Shown one piece after another: positions 26,544 to 36,542 of a DNA stretch of 64,000 nt. A program made the translations under genes and the position numbers. The notes under the pieces are model-generated. The model was given only the letters and a program-made list of their open reading frames with translations, ran no database searches and was not told where the DNA came from. The stretch comes from Qipengyuania proteolytica (GTDB taxonomy: Bacteria; Pseudomonadota; Alphaproteobacteria; Sphingomonadales; Sphingomonadaceae), in assembly GCF_019711565.1 (NCBI RefSeq), contig NZ_JAIGNN010000001.1:1612001-1676000 (forward strand), in the 5' to 3' direction. The stretch's first letter is position 1, and every line of letters begins with the position of its first letter.

Positions 26544-28943
26544 TCAGGTCTCCGTTTCGCTCCACTTCAGATCGCCGACATAACGTTTTGCGGGGCGACC
26601 TTCGTCGTCGAGTGCAAGGAGGTGCAACCAGCGATTGTCGAACAGTTCGCGCACCTGCGGGTGCTTGTCGAGGATCGCCGTCATGGCATCGACCGGCGCT
26701 TCGATGCAGACCGCGAGGCGCAGCGGTTCGTGGACCAGCTGTTCCCCGTCATGGACCGATTGCCAGGATAGCCCGGCACGCATGTTGCCGCCATTCCCCT
26801 CGAACACGCCGATGCCGCCCACGACGTTGTGGAGCAGCTTGTTGCCGGCGCCGAAAGTGGTCGGGGCGACGGTCGAGCCATAATATTGCAGGCTGATCCA
26901 GCTTGCGACCACCACCGGTGCGGTCATGATCAATTCGAGCACGGCGAAGCCGTTCGCCTCGTCCTGGCGCCAGTCGTAGTCGTGGAGGAAGGCGCGGCCT
27001 TCTAGCTCTCGGCCGCTCGTGCGGTGGCGCGGTGCAGCGATGAAGGCCTTGCACCCTGCCAGCGCCCACTCGGGGCGGACTTCGGCCCAGTCGCGTGCGC
27101 GGCGGGCGATGTCGGCCCCGCCAGAGGCATGCGGCAGCCGGGGCGCGCGCTCGGCCCGGGCGAGGGCACCGGCTGTCTCCAGCCAGCTGCGCACCTGCGC
27201 CAGGTCGACAGGGGACGTGTCCTCCAGATCGCCATCGTAAAGCGTAACGCGGTCGGTGGTCGTGTCGTGGAGGGCGCCCACGAAAACCGTGTCCGCGGGT
27301 ACGACGATCCCGCGCCCGGTGAGCCCGTCACGAACGGCGGCGTCGTTGAGCAGGCCGGCCAGCAGGCGCGCATTGACCTCGCCCGAATAGCCGCCGCAGG
27401 CGCCGCAGTGCAGGCCGCTGGCGTGGGGATTGTTGGTAACATTCGCGCCATGGCCCGCGATGAGCACCACCGGCGCGAAGGTGGTGGTTAGCGACATCGC
27501 CTTCAGGATCGTGTGCGCGGCGTCGATCCGCGCTTCAAGGGGAAGCTCCGGCGCGAGGCGCGGTGTGGGTTCGCCCGGCGCCGTCGAGCCCGCCAGTCCG
27601 AGCGCATCGCGCAGCAGCTTAACCACGTAGAGCGGTCCGGTGGCCTCCACGAAGGCGAAAGAGGAGACGGCGGCGAACTTGAACCGGCCCCAGGCGCGCT
27701 TGGCCCGCAGGGTGAAACGGGTGGTGCGATCGCGTTCGTCGTCGCCTTTGTCGCCGGCGACCGACGTAAGCGAAGGGTTGAGCAGCACCGGCAGGCGGCG
27801 CTCGGCGATGTCGGAGGCGAAGCCGCGATGCTCGGTCGCGAGACCGAAGAAGCCGGCGAAACCGATGGTCTGGATGGCGGGGTCGGCGCTTTCGAGCGCG
27901 CGACGGAATACTTCCGAGCGCACGTCTATGCAGAAGGCCGCCTGCAGGGCGGGCCGGTCGGTCGCAGGCTTCGGTCGGGCAGTCGCGAGGACGTCACCGA
28001 GCTCGCGCTGCGAGGCACGCTCGGCAGCTTCCTGCAGGATTTCGTCGATCACATCCTCCGGCTCGGCCGCGTGCGTCGCGGCATGGGCGGCGCGCACTTC
28101 GGCCCAGTCGTCGGCAATCGCCGCGCGGTGCTGGAGGTAGAGGGTCTCTTCCCACAACAGGCGGATGGCCAGCAGGTCGGACACGATGGCGTCGGTCCCC
28201 CCGGCAAGCTCGGCCTGCCACAGGCGATAGCGCGCATATTGCGCCCAGCCACCGAGCGAGAAGAGCAGCTGGTGGAAGAAGCCCGGCAACGCCGCCGACT
28301 CTAGGCCTAGCGTCCCCACCGCGCGCTCGATGAGCATGCGGGGGTTCTGCGGCGCCTCTGCGACGATGCGGGCGAAGCCGTCGAGGCCCATGATTTCGGG
28401 CGTGAGGTCGTGCGTCGCATAGGTGCGCCAGGCCGCCCATGCGGAGCGGCCCGGAATAGCGGGCCACAGGGCCTGTCCCTGGTCGAAATAGCTACCCAGC
28501 CAGGACCCGATCCGGTCGGCGAGGATGCCGGGCCAATCGGTGCCGCTCGCGCGGGCGGAGAGCATCGCCACGCTGGCGAGTGGGGCGGCCGTGGGAAGGT
28601 TCGCCGCGATCGCCTCGTGCAGCGCGGTAAGGTCGGCGGGCTTGCCCGCATGCGGCGAGGCGTCGAGCGCTGCAGCGAGATCGCCATCGGAGATGGTGCC
28701 GCTTGCGATCCGATCGCGGTACCATGCACGTGGCATGGTAACCGGCACCCCGCCGACACTGCGCAGGCGCGCAGCCGTTGCCGCCAGTGTCTCGCCCGAC
28801 TGGCCGAGGAAGGGGTTGACCGCGACCGAAGAAGCCAGCGGCCATGCGGGCGGGATCTGGCGCACGGCGTGTTCGATGGCGTCCTCGATGGCGACGGCGA
28901 GCGCCGAAGCATCGAACTGGGCAGCGGGGAAGGGTGCGGTCAT
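26544..28943 (-). CDS. dabA: Inorganic carbon transporter subunit DabA (DUF2309)
   Basis: 799 residues, full length for the family. DabA is a zinc-dependent, carbonic-anhydrase-like cytoplasmic subunit that, with the membrane partner DabB, accumulates bicarbonate. The expected zinc ligands are visible with family spacing: C338 and D340 in FCIDVRSE, H498 in [11 protein letters not shown], and C513 in LHCGACGG (15 residues after the His, as in characterised DabA). Among in-frame ATGs at 28961, 28949 and 28943 I chose 28943 because AGGAA lies about 9 bases upstream. It follows dabB by 25 bases on the same strand, giving a dabBA operon facing a LysR gene. Confidence 0.93.
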   Translation of the reverse strand: MTAPFPAAQFDASALAVAIEDAIEHAVRQIPPAWPLASSVAVNPFLGQSGETLAATAARLRSVGGVPVTMPRAWYRDRIASGTISDGDLAAALDASPHAGKPADLTALHEAIAANLPTAAPLASVAMLSARASGTDWPGILADRIGSWLGSYFDQGQALWPAIPGRSAWAAWRTYATHDLTPEIMGLDGFARIVAEAPQNPRMLIERAVGTLGLESAALPGFFHQLLFSLGGWAQYARYRLWQAELAGGTDAIVSDLLAIRLLWEETLYLQHRAAIADDWAEVRAAHAATHAAEPEDVIDEILQEAAERASQRELGDVLATARPKPATDRPALQAAFCIDVRSEVFRRALESADPAIQTIGFAGFFGLATEHRGFASDIAERRLPVLLNPSLTSVAGDKGDDERDRTTRFTLRAKRAWGRFKFAAVSSFAFVEATGPLYVVKLLRDALGLAGSTAPGEPTPRLAPELPLEARIDAAHTILKAMSLTTTFAPVVLIAGHGANVTNNPHASGLHCGACGGYSGEVNARLLAGLLNDAAVRDGLTGRGIVVPADTVFVGALHDTTTDRVTLYDGDLEDTSPVDLAQVRSWLETAGALARAERAPRLPHASGGADIARRARDWAEVRPEWALAGCKAFIAAPRHRTSGRELEGRAFLHDYDWRQDEANGFAVLELIMTAPVVVASWISLQYYGSTVAPTTFGAGNKLLHNVVGGIGVFEGNGGNMRAGLSWQSVHDGEQLVHEPLRLAVCIEAPVDAMTAILDKHPQVRELFDNRWLHLLALDDEGRPAKRYVGDLKWSETET

Positions 28944-28968
28944 GGGCATGGTTTCCTGCATCGTCCGG

Positions 28969-30528
28969 TCAGCGGGTCTTGCGAACTGACCAGTTGCCGA
29001 CCAGCCGGTCGAACACGGCATTGGCGTAAAGGCCGTTGGAGAGGTGGACGCGCAGGCCCGACGCGGCCGGGTGCATCGCCCAGCGCGGGAACAGCGCCTG
29101 CGCGACGGCGGTCAGGCCGAAGCTGAACACGGCGAGCGCGATCAGAGTCCACTCGAGCGGACCCGGAGCCGGGGTGGCGGGCAGCGTCCCCTCGGTCAGC
29201 CATTCGGACAGCCGCTGCAGTCCGAAATAGCCGAGCGAGGCGAGCACCGAATAAAGCGCGGTCTTGCGGGTGAGCGCGCGAGGGGCCTTGTCGGCGAGCC
29301 CTTGCGCCAGGAGATAGGCCACGCCGAAGACGAGGATCGCACCGAGGCCGATCGCCTGCGGGCTCTTGTGCGCCAGTCCGAACAGCGCGCCGATCGCGGC
29401 GTAGATGGCGAGCGCCAGGACGAAGGCGGCGGCGACGTTCCTGCCGCTGGGCACCGCGATCGGGCCGGGCCGGCGGTTCGCGGTCACGACCTCGACCGCC
29501 GAACCGGAGGACAGGAACGCGTGCGCCTTGTAGAAGGAGTGCGCGACGATGTGCAGCAGGGCGAGCGGGAACAGCGCGAGGCCGCACTGCATGATCATGA
29601 AGCCCATCTGGGCGATGGTCGACCAAGCGAGCGAATTCTTGACCGCCGGCTGGCCGAGCATGGCGAGCCCGCCCAATAGCGCGCTGAAACCGCCGATCAT
29701 TACCAGCACCGCGAGCACGCCGGGTGCCATCAGCATGACATCGGCGAAGCGGACCAGCAGGAACCCACCGCCATTGACCACCCCTGCGTGCAGCGTGGCG
29801 GAAACCGGGGTCGGCGTGTCGACCACTTCGGTGAGCCAGCCGTGGGTGGGGAACTGGACCGACTTGAGGACTGCGGCGAAAGCGAGCAGGCCGGCGGCGA
29901 TGATCGCGCTGGAGGGAGCCACACCCTCGCGCGCTGCCCCGAGGATCGTCGCGATGTCGGCTGTGCCATAGCCCCACCAGAGCAGGCCGGCCGCGGCGCC
30001 CAGCGCAATGTCGCTGGTCCGCGCGACGATGAACTTCTTGCGCGCGCCCCGTTGCGCCTGCAGCCGGTCGGGATAGAACAGCAGCAGGCGATGGAGACAC
30101 AGGCTCGTAGCGATCCAGGCGGCCACCAGAAGCGACAGATTCCCGGCGACGACGAACAGCAGCACCGCTGCAAGCGTCGCGGACAACCAGCCGACAAACG
30201 CGCCCTGCCGCGCCTCGCCGTCGAGGTAGTTTGCGGAATAGCGCAGGACCACCCAGCCAATCACCGTAATCATGAGCAGCATGGTGACACTGACGGCATC
30301 CAGCCGGACCGAGAGGCCGAGCCCACCCCAGCCGATGACCGAAGAGGTCGCAGGGCCAGCCTGCACGAGACCGACGAGCGCGGCGAGCGAAATCGCGATT
30401 GCGGCCAATGCCGCCCCTTCCGCCGTCCGCAGAAGCCAGATCGGTCGCCGGCCCGGATTGAGGATGGCGAGCGCGGCGACGAATGCGAAGAGCAGCGGCG
30501 CGGCAAGAGGCAGGAATGGTTCGGTCAT
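28969..30528 (-). CDS. dabB: Inorganic carbon transporter membrane subunit DabB (NuoL-like)
   Basis: 519-residue polytopic membrane protein of the proton-conducting NuoL/MrpA superfamily. Seen: about 13 hydrophobic segments and the core LLSVAWSTI-type region, here [20 protein letters not shown], with [26 protein letters not shown] upstream (split as [10 protein letters not shown] and [12 protein letters not shown]), typical of the proton-channel half. It is not part of a nuo or mrp operon but pairs with dabA, which identifies it as DabB. I chose ATG 30528 (GGAGCG upstream) over the longer frame from 30579. First gene of the operon; promoter shared with the divergent LysR gene. Confidence 0.92.
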   Translation of the reverse strand: MTEPFLPLAAPLLFAFVAALAILNPGRRPIWLLRTAEGAALAAIAISLAALVGLVQAGPATSSVIGWGGLGLSVRLDAVSVTMLLMITVIGWVVLRYSANYLDGEARQGAFVGWLSATLAAVLLFVVAGNLSLLVAAWIATSLCLHRLLLFYPDRLQAQRGARKKFIVARTSDIALGAAAGLLWWGYGTADIATILGAAREGVAPSSAIIAAGLLAFAAVLKSVQFPTHGWLTEVVDTPTPVSATLHAGVVNGGGFLLVRFADVMLMAPGVLAVLVMIGGFSALLGGLAMLGQPAVKNSLAWSTIAQMGFMIMQCGLALFPLALLHIVAHSFYKAHAFLSSGSAVEVVTANRRPGPIAVPSGRNVAAAFVLALAIYAAIGALFGLAHKSPQAIGLGAILVFGVAYLLAQGLADKAPRALTRKTALYSVLASLGYFGLQRLSEWLTEGTLPATPAPGPLEWTLIALAVFSFGLTAVAQALFPRWAMHPAASGLRVHLSNGLYANAVFDRLVGNWSVRKTR

Positions 30529-30636
30529 GGTCGCTCCGGAGGAGGATGCAAGGCAGGTCGGGCTGCCGGATAGGGCCATATCTGGATCAGGAAAAATACA
30601 TTGTTTATACCTTTATGTTCTGATTAAGAGAACGAA
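30529..30636. promoter_or_regulatory. Divergent promoter between dabBA and lysR
   Basis: The 108-base interval turns sharply AT-rich at 30590-30625. It contains ATACATTGTTTAT (30596-30608), an ATA-N7-TAT dyad of the T-N11-A class that LysR proteins often bind. The exact site is a guess; the divergent arrangement with a LysR gene is the stronger argument. Confidence 0.4.
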
Positions 30637-31500
30637 ATGGGCGAGCTCAACTATCATCACCTGCGGTATTTCCAGGCCGTTGCAGTCGAGGGCAACCTTA
30701 CGCGCGCAGCGGAAAGCCTGAACGTTTCGCAATCTTCGGTGTCGACGCAGATCAGGCTGCTCGAGGAACGGCTCGGCCAGCAACTCTTCGAGCGTAGGGG
30801 GCGCTCTTTGCTGTTGACCGAGGCAGGGCGGATCGCGCTCGACTACGCCAATGCGATCTTCGCCAGCGGTGACGAGATGATTGCGACCTTGCAGGCCAGC
30901 GGTCGCCAGAGGCAGGCCTTGCGTGTGGGGTCATTGGCCACGCTGTCGCGCAATTTCCAGCTCACCTTCCTCCGCCCGGTGCTGGGCAGGAGCGACGTCG
31001 AGGTCATCCTCCATTCGGGCAGTGCGGGCGAACTGTTCAACGCGCTGGCCGACCTTCATCTCGATGTCGTGCTGACCAACCAGCCGCCGCCGCCCGACAC
31101 ACTGCGAAAATTCGTCGTCCGGCGGCTGGACGACCAGGCGGTGAGCCTGGTCGCGAAGCCGGAACTCTTGCCCCGCGACCGTTCGCTCGAACAGCATCTT
31201 GCGCTCGCGCCCATGGTCCTCGCCACTCCGGGATCCGCGCTGCGGATGGGCTTCGATGCCATGATGGACAGGCTCGGCCTGAACCCGCAGATCGCGGCCG
31301 AGGTCGACGACATGGCGATGATGCGCCTGCTCGTGCGCGAGGGTGTCGGCGTTGCGGCGCTGCCACCGATCGTCGTGCGGGACGAACTCGCCAGCGGCGA
31401 GCTGATCGAAAGCGCCGAGTTGCCGGGCCTTGCGGAAACCTTTTACGGCGTCACCGTCGAACGGAAATTCCCGAACCCGCTGCTACGATCGCTGTTGTAG
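30637..31500 (+). CDS. LysR family transcriptional regulator
   Basis: 287 residues. N-terminal winged HTH: HHLRYFQAVAVEGNLTRAAE, LNVSQSSVSTQIRLLEERLG and LFERRGRSLLLTEAG; C-terminal two-lobed effector domain. The HTH is the usual LysR length and ATG 30637 fits. It is transcribed divergently from dabBA, which in LysR biology usually means it controls that operon, so a CO2- or bicarbonate-responsive activator is the simplest inference. The last 18 bases overlap the 3' end of the acyltransferase gene on the opposite strand. Confidence 0.93.
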   Translation: MGELNYHHLRYFQAVAVEGNLTRAAESLNVSQSSVSTQIRLLEERLGQQLFERRGRSLLLTEAGRIALDYANAIFASGDEMIATLQASGRQRQALRVGSLATLSRNFQLTFLRPVLGRSDVEVILHSGSAGELFNALADLHLDVVLTNQPPPPDTLRKFVVRRLDDQAVSLVAKPELLPRDRSLEQHLALAPMVLATPGSALRMGFDAMMDRLGLNPQIAAEVDDMAMMRLLVREGVGVAALPPIVVRDELASGELIESAELPGLAETFYGVTVERKFPNPLLRSLL

Positions 31501-32694
31501 CGGTGGCTGGGCCGCCACGTCGGTGCTGTCCGTGCGGCTGTTCCGACCCGTGGCCTTGGCGGGCTTGGCGGCGACGGCTCCGATAAGGTAGCGCGAGAAT
31601 GGTGAGGTGGTACGTACGATCACGTGTACGATCACGGTCGAGATGGTCAGCGCGAGCACGAAGGCGGCGCATATGGCGATGCTGACGGCCAACCACGGAT
31701 CGCCGACGGGTACCGCCTCCCCGAGCACCCTGGCAATCGGTCGCAAAAGCGGCCCATGGAGGAAGTAGATGCCGAAGGCGTAGTTTGCGAACAGCAGCAA
31801 AAGGGCCGAAGTGCGCGTGCCGAACGATTCGCAATGTTCGTACAACCACAGCAGCACCAGGCCGGATATCGCCAATCTCAGGATGTAGATCGCGCTTTCG
31901 CGGAGCGATGTCTGCCCGAGAAACTCGATCCCTCTGGCATCGAGAAAGGCCACGGCCGTCGCGCTGCAAACGACCGCGATCCACAGGACACCGCGGCTTT
32001 TGCGAAAGACGGTGAGGGCCCGGTCGAGATCCGCACCTATTGCCAGGCCGACGACATAGACCCCGATGAAAAAAGCGATCATCGCCGGCGTAACCTCGCT
32101 TCCCGTTCGTGAAACGAATAGCGGGACCAGCGCGATCGCCACCGCAAGCCATTGCCATGAGGGGGTTCGGACGATTGCCAGAAGCGGTGGGCTGATGATG
32201 TAAAGAACCATCACCACAGGTATGTACCAAAGCGTATTCCAGGCTTCGCCCAGCGCGACATTGTAGGCTGTCAGCCGCGCCAGACCGAGCGGGTCGAACG
32301 CGGCTCGCCCTGTGTAGCTCGCATAACCGTAGAGCAGGACTGTCAGGCCGATCGAAATGACCGCGTAGGGAACGAAGACGTTAAGGACCCGGGACTTCAG
32401 GAAGGGCAGATGCGGCTTGCGGTGGAGGGTGAAGGCGTAGAGCACCCCCGAGATAAGCGCGAAGTAGACCGTGGAATTGTGCGAGAGGATATGGACCACC
32501 GTGCGGACCCCGCTCGCGGTCTCTGCGCCTCCGTCTGATATTCCCCGCAGGAGCACGGCGTTTCCGGAATGGATCAGGACCACGAAAAGGATGGCGAAGG
32601 CCCTGAAGTAATCGAGGAAGGGGACGTGGCTCTTGCTGGCGAGCGGCGGGGTTTCCGTCTGGCGTGAAGGCAGGTCGGTCGATCGGTTCTGCAT
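31483..32694 (-). CDS. Acyltransferase 3 family membrane protein
   Basis: 403 residues, about ten transmembrane segments. Acyltransferase-3 hallmarks: FLDYFRAFAILFVVLIHSGN with the catalytic-type His in LIHS near the N-terminus, LWYIPVVMVLYIISP in the middle and FGIYFLHGPLLRP late. Such enzymes O-acylate surface sugars in the inner membrane. ATG 32694 is preferred: GGGGGAGAT lies just before it, overlapping the end of the upstream gene, which implies translational coupling with the polytopic protein at 32696-34030. The C-terminal 25 residues are polar and unlike the family core. Confidence 0.88.
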   Translation of the reverse strand: MQNRSTDLPSRQTETPPLASKSHVPFLDYFRAFAILFVVLIHSGNAVLLRGISDGGAETASGVRTVVHILSHNSTVYFALISGVLYAFTLHRKPHLPFLKSRVLNVFVPYAVISIGLTVLLYGYASYTGRAAFDPLGLARLTAYNVALGEAWNTLWYIPVVMVLYIISPPLLAIVRTPSWQWLAVAIALVPLFVSRTGSEVTPAMIAFFIGVYVVGLAIGADLDRALTVFRKSRGVLWIAVVCSATAVAFLDARGIEFLGQTSLRESAIYILRLAISGLVLLWLYEHCESFGTRTSALLLLFANYAFGIYFLHGPLLRPIARVLGEAVPVGDPWLAVSIAICAAFVLALTISTVIVHVIVRTTSPFSRYLIGAVAAKPAKATGRNSRTDSTDVAAQPPLQQRS

Positions 32695-32695
32695 C

Positions 32696-34030
32696 TTATC
32701 TCCCCCTGCCGGCAGCACGTTCGCGGGCGAGCGCCGCGGGGTGTTCACGGTCGGCCATGGTCGATGGCGGTATCGGGCAGCAGCGAGACGGGTCGTGCGT
32801 CCGCGGATTGCCCAATGGCGGCAGGTTCACCGCGAGACACAGCAATGCCACGCCCGCTACGATGAGCGGTATGCGCCCGAGGCCCGAAGCGCCTGCCAGC
32901 ACCAGCGGCACGGTCCATTGCGGGCTGTACAGGATCGCTTCGTCGGGGTTGAAATAGAGATAGAACGCCAGGATCGCCACGACCGCAAGCAGGATGCCGA
33001 GTGTCGTCGGTCTCTGCTCAGACCGCAGGCTATGCCAGATACCGTACACCAATGTTGCGATCAGCGCGCCGTAGGCGATGAGATTGACCGGCCGGGCCAT
33101 GAGTTCGGCCAACTCGGGAATCAGAAACCGGCAGCGCAGAAATTCCAGAGGCGCCACGAAGGCGAAGACCAGCGCGTTCAGCAGGAAGTTTGCGATCGTC
33201 GCCAAGTCGGTGAAGTTGGCGAAGGTGGCATAGCGTGCGAGATAATTGGCGTGCCAGCTCGAGCCCGCATCGGTCCCTTCGGCGACGAGTACCGGCAGCA
33301 CCGGCGCGATGGCGACGCACAGCAGCGGGAGCCCTGCAGCAATCGCCAGTCTGCGCCCGTCGAGTTGCTGGCGCAGCGGCCACAAATTCGCGAAATAGAC
33401 CAGCAGGAAAGCGAGCGCAGGCGCGTTGGCAAAGCCAAGCCCCAATGTCAGCAGGCCTGCCATCAGCGGCGCGAAGACGGGTTCGCTCTTCGCATGCTCG
33501 GCGGCGAGCGGGAAGAAGATCAGCGCAGTCACGATCATCGCGATGGTCACGCCGTAGGTTTCGGTAATGCCGAGCAGGGTCGCGGTGCCCAATCCGGAAA
33601 AGGCCATAAGGGCGAGGGCGACAGAGGGGAGGGACGCACAGGCGTTTGCGCGTCCGAAGACGTAGATCAGGGCTGCAGCAAGCGTATTGACGGTTGCCAG
33701 CGCAGCCGAACCGGCCACCGCCGGCGCAAGGCCTGCCAGTTTGAAAGGCATGGCGAGCAAGCCGAGCATGACGACGGCGAGCGCGTGCTTCTGGACTTTG
33801 ATGCCGGTATACTGCTCGGTCGCGAGAGCCTTGGCATAAGTGGCCGCGTCGGCCCCGAAGATGCAGTTGTTGACCTGTAGCGCCTCGCGGCTCGCTTCCA
33901 GCCTCAGGTAGGATACGGCGAACACGACCGCTCCGAGCGACAGCAACGCCAAGGCATCGCGGCCGTTCAACGACTTGCCTTCAGGCAGTACGCTGGCGAG
34001 GACTTTACGCAAGTCGCATACCGCCTTCAA
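32696..34030 (-). CDS. Polytopic membrane protein, possible GT-C-like
   Basis: 444 residues with about ten hydrophobic segments and no family I recognise with certainty. Visible: an early extracytoplasmic loop with CIFGADAATYAKAL, a Tyr-rich YFANLWPL segment, and a late LYFNPDEAILYSPQW loop. The layout (loop after TM1 containing acidic residues) is reminiscent of GT-C glycosyltransferases or polysaccharide membrane proteins. The C-terminus is a basic, low-complexity tail. Start 34030 is TTG and uncertain. It lies between a UbiA-type prenyltransferase and an acyltransferase on the same strand, so a role in polyprenyl-linked sugar metabolism is possible. Confidence 0.65.
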   Translation of the reverse strand: MKAVCDLRKVLASVLPEGKSLNGRDALALLSLGAVVFAVSYLRLEASREALQVNNCIFGADAATYAKALATEQYTGIKVQKHALAVVMLGLLAMPFKLAGLAPAVAGSAALATVNTLAAALIYVFGRANACASLPSVALALMAFSGLGTATLLGITETYGVTIAMIVTALIFFPLAAEHAKSEPVFAPLMAGLLTLGLGFANAPALAFLLVYFANLWPLRQQLDGRRLAIAAGLPLLCVAIAPVLPVLVAEGTDAGSSWHANYLARYATFANFTDLATIANFLLNALVFAFVAPLEFLRCRFLIPELAELMARPVNLIAYGALIATLVYGIWHSLRSEQRPTTLGILLAVVAILAFYLYFNPDEAILYSPQWTVPLVLAGASGLGRIPLIVAGVALLCLAVNLPPLGNPRTHDPSRCCPIPPSTMADREHPAALARERAAGRGR

Positions 34031-34048
34031 AACGCGATCTTTCGGGCG

Positions 34049-35002
34049 TCACCATGCAGCGAGGGTCACCAAGGTCATCCCTACACCGCACCACCGGCTA
34101 TGCGCATCGCGGAGCGTAAATAGCACCGGATCGTCGACGATCATCTTGCGGTTGGCGAGCAGCAGGAGCCGCATCAGCCAGTATACGAGAATGGGAACCA
34201 TGAGCCACAGCAGGCGCGGATCGCTGAAATTGTCGGTGACATCGCTCGATCCGATGAAGCGGACAAAGATCGCGATCGAGCACATCGATGCACCTGTCGC
34301 TAGGGCAAGGAGGATCGGGATGTCCTCCTCTCGATATGCGCGACCCGGGAGCTGCTCATGGCCGTCGAGCAGGGACGTGAACAACTCGGAACAACGCTTG
34401 ATGAGGGCCAGAGCCAGGAAGAGCAGGCAGGAAAAGCCAAGTATCCAGTCCGACGAGTCCAGGCCGGCAAGATCGGCTCCGATGGCCTCGTCCCCGGCGA
34501 CGACGCGCAGCGTGTAAAGGCATGCGATCACAACGATGTCGAGACCGAGCATCCGCTTGAAGAGCAGGGTGTAGCCGAGCGTGGTCACGAGATAGATTGC
34601 GAGCACCACGGCAAACCCGTGCGGGAGTAGCAGCGTCAGCGCAGAAGCGAAGAGCAGCAAGGCTATCGCGCAGGACATTGCCGCGCGCTCGCTCAACGCT
34701 CCGCTCGCGATCGGGCGCTGGGACTTGATCCTATGCATCCTGTCGGACCTGATGTCTCTCAGATCGTTGAACAGATAGGTCGCCGAAGCGAGCAGGCTGA
34801 ACGAAAAAAACGCCACGAGCGCGTCGAGGAAGTCTTCGAGCGTAAAGGCATGGCTGACAAGAAGCGGCACGAAAACCAGGGTATTCTTGGGCCATTGATA
34901 AAGGCGCATGCCTTGCAATGCGCCGGCGATACTGCTGCCATGGCGTGCGCTGGCCGGGTCGCTCTCTGTGACTTGGCGATGATCGGACGCTCGCGTGCCC
35001 AC
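34049..35002 (-). CDS. UbiA family prenyltransferase (decaprenyl-phosphate phosphoribosyltransferase-like)
   Basis: 317 residues. UbiA superfamily signature FNDLRDIRSDRMHRIKSQRP (the first Asp-rich motif with NDxxDxxxD) plus about eight transmembrane segments; the second motif is partly visible at DSSDWILGFS. The opening LYQWPKNTLVFVPLLVSHAF resembles the branch that transfers phosphoribose to polyprenyl phosphate rather than quinone-making UbiA. Start 35002 is GTG; the core domain begins about residue 32. It is the first gene of a three-gene minus-strand group with a polytopic protein and an acyltransferase. A polyprenyl-linked pentose donor for surface glycans is a reasonable guess; partner epimerases were not seen. 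Confidence 0.82.
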   Translation of the reverse strand: MGTRASDHRQVTESDPASARHGSSIAGALQGMRLYQWPKNTLVFVPLLVSHAFTLEDFLDALVAFFSFSLLASATYLFNDLRDIRSDRMHRIKSQRPIASGALSERAAMSCAIALLLFASALTLLLPHGFAVVLAIYLVTTLGYTLLFKRMLGLDIVVIACLYTLRVVAGDEAIGADLAGLDSSDWILGFSCLLFLALALIKRCSELFTSLLDGHEQLPGRAYREEDIPILLALATGASMCSIAIFVRFIGSSDVTDNFSDPRLLWLMVPILVYWLMRLLLLANRKMIVDDPVLFTLRDAHSRWCGVGMTLVTLAAW

Positions 35003-35535
35003 TCGTGCTCTCGCTGCTGTTCTGCTTGGGCAAGCCTATGCGAAAGCCGGACGGTAGGCGCATGCAATTGCGAGGTAATCCGTTTTCAAGGTCGGGACTG
35101 GAGACCATCGAGTGGCGCAAAACGCCGACTCGCCGCCATCCATGCGCGACATCGGGCTTCATCGTGGCCATTCTCGGCAACTTTGAGAACGTTCAGCGGA
35201 GCGGGAATGCAAGAATGACGTAAGCCGTTTGGTGAGTTTCACCGCCCATGTCTCAAAACGGGACACTTGAAGGTTATCCCCTGTTTTCAGGCGTATATAG
35301 GGCGATTCCTCATCACCGGAGAGCCGGCAACCACGGACCACGCGCCTTGCGGTATGATGCTCAGGCCAAATCTTCTTGAGTGAAACCGAAAAATAACTAT
35401 CGTGATAGGTGAAAGCCACAGCGCCGGGACCTCTGGACGGGACCCCAAAACACAGCGATGTCGTTTTCATACAACGATAAAATCAAATCAACAGTGGGTT
35501 CGCGTACTTCCATACCAAGGACGGGGTACACGAAT
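35003..35535. other. Gene-free upstream region of regulator, 530 bases
   Basis: No supported gene; short frames here lack motifs. The right half (35220-35535) is AT-richer and holds the dyad at 35397-35408. It is a long untranslated or promoter region between two divergent transcripts and may contain control elements for the regulator at 35536. Confidence 0.55.
35397..35408. promoter_or_regulatory. 12-bp dyad upstream of NarL-type regulator
   Basis: CTATC-GT-GATAG: perfect 5-bp arms with a 2-base centre, about 130 bases before the regulator start. Same architecture as the CGTAT-TC-ATACG dyad before the other NarL-type regulator (19406-19417), though of different sequence. Possible autoregulatory site. 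Confidence 0.35.
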
Positions 35536-36279
35536 ATGTTGGATAAAACCGAAGTAAACGTGGCGCTCGTATGCGCCAATTCCATAATGCGAGAAGGTCT
35601 CAGTCGAATTCTTGGTGAAGAAGAATTCGTTGTCGAGAGATCCTACAAGAATTGCGAGGCCATGTTGGCTGGGGCTGAAGGCCCGGTCGAAGCCTCGGAA
35701 CTCATCGTGATCGATGTGAGTGCCGCCCAGGACGTCAAGACCGAGGTCATGGCGATGCACAAGGCCTTTCCCAAATCGCGGCTCGTCCTGCTTACGGACG
35801 AGTTCGAATACGAGATCATGGTCGATTCCTTCCGGGCCGGCGTTGACGGCTATATCGTCAAGGAAATCGCCTGCCGCTCGTTGGTGGAATCCCTGCGCCT
35901 CGTGACGCTCGGCGAAAAGGTCCTGCCCAGCGCGCTGCTGGAGCACCTTTCCGATCGGAGCGTGATGCCGGGGCGCAGCGGCCAGAGCGGCGCGGAACTC
36001 GTCAAGCTGCTCTCGGAGCGCGAGATCGAGACACTGCGCTGCCTGATCATGGGCTATCCCAACAAAGTGATCGCACATCGGCTCGATATCAGCGAGGCAA
36101 CCGTCAAGGTCCATGTGAAGGCGATCCTGCGCAAGCTGATGGTCCAGAACCGCACCCAGGCGGCGATCTGGGCGGTCAACAACGGTGTCGATGCCAATGC
36201 GACCTGTGCGACCGTCGCGGTCGAACCGCAGGCGGTCGAAGCACCCGCCGAATCGATGGCCCTCAGCCAGTCGGCCTGA
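35536..36279 (+). CDS. LuxR-type regulator with degenerate receiver domain
   Basis: 247 residues. The C-terminal LuxR HTH is intact: LSEREIETLRCLIMGYPNKV, then LDISEATVKVHVKAILRKL. The receiver keeps D60 (LIVIDVS), T87 (LLTDEF) and K109 (IVKEI), but the acidic pair that binds Mg2+ is replaced by A14-N15 (VCANSIMREG), so normal phosphorylation is doubtful. ATG 35536 is the likely start; an in-frame ATG at 35458 adds 26 residues. A strong terminator follows at 36309. It stands alone at the head of the polysaccharide region and may control it; about 25 C-terminal residues form an Ala/Glu/Val-rich tail. Confidence 0.88.
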   Translation: MLDKTEVNVALVCANSIMREGLSRILGEEEFVVERSYKNCEAMLAGAEGPVEASELIVIDVSAAQDVKTEVMAMHKAFPKSRLVLLTDEFEYEIMVDSFRAGVDGYIVKEIACRSLVESLRLVTLGEKVLPSALLEHLSDRSVMPGRSGQSGAELVKLLSEREIETLRCLIMGYPNKVIAHRLDISEATVKVHVKAILRKLMVQNRTQAAIWAVNNGVDANATCATVAVEPQAVEAPAESMALSQSA

Positions 36280-36308
36280 GCCGACCGGTCACGGCCCTGA
36301 CGACATTG

Positions 36309-36345
36309 AGGCACCGGCCCCGCTTCAGCGGGCTCCGGTGCCTTT
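36309..36345 (+). terminator. Strong Rho-independent terminator after LuxR-type gene
   Basis: Stem AGGCACCGG (36309-36317) with CCGGTGCCT (36335-36343), an inner stem CCCGC/GCGGG around a TTCA loop, followed by TT. Placed 30 bases after the regulator stop codon. Confidence 0.85.
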
Positions 36346-36542
36346 GGTCGTGTTTTGGAGCCCGACGGACATGGCCTCGATTCTGATCGGAATTGCCAAG
36401 CCTTATGGGCAATTGCGGGTGTCACCACGGCCGCGCATGATGGCGCTTGCCGAAGACAGATAGTGGGCAACAGCGATGCATATCGACGCGCTTCAAAGTC
36501 ACGGACAGGTCGCCGTGAGCCATGTAGCGGAAGGGCGATAAC

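Noticed and set aside
28969..30528. DabB gene as a NADH dehydrogenase subunit L
   Set aside because: It is not near other nuo or mrp genes and is directly followed by a dabA with all zinc ligands.
35159..35470. 103-codon minus-strand frame upstream of the LuxR-type gene
   Set aside because: No motif or ribosome site; composition matches non-coding DNA.
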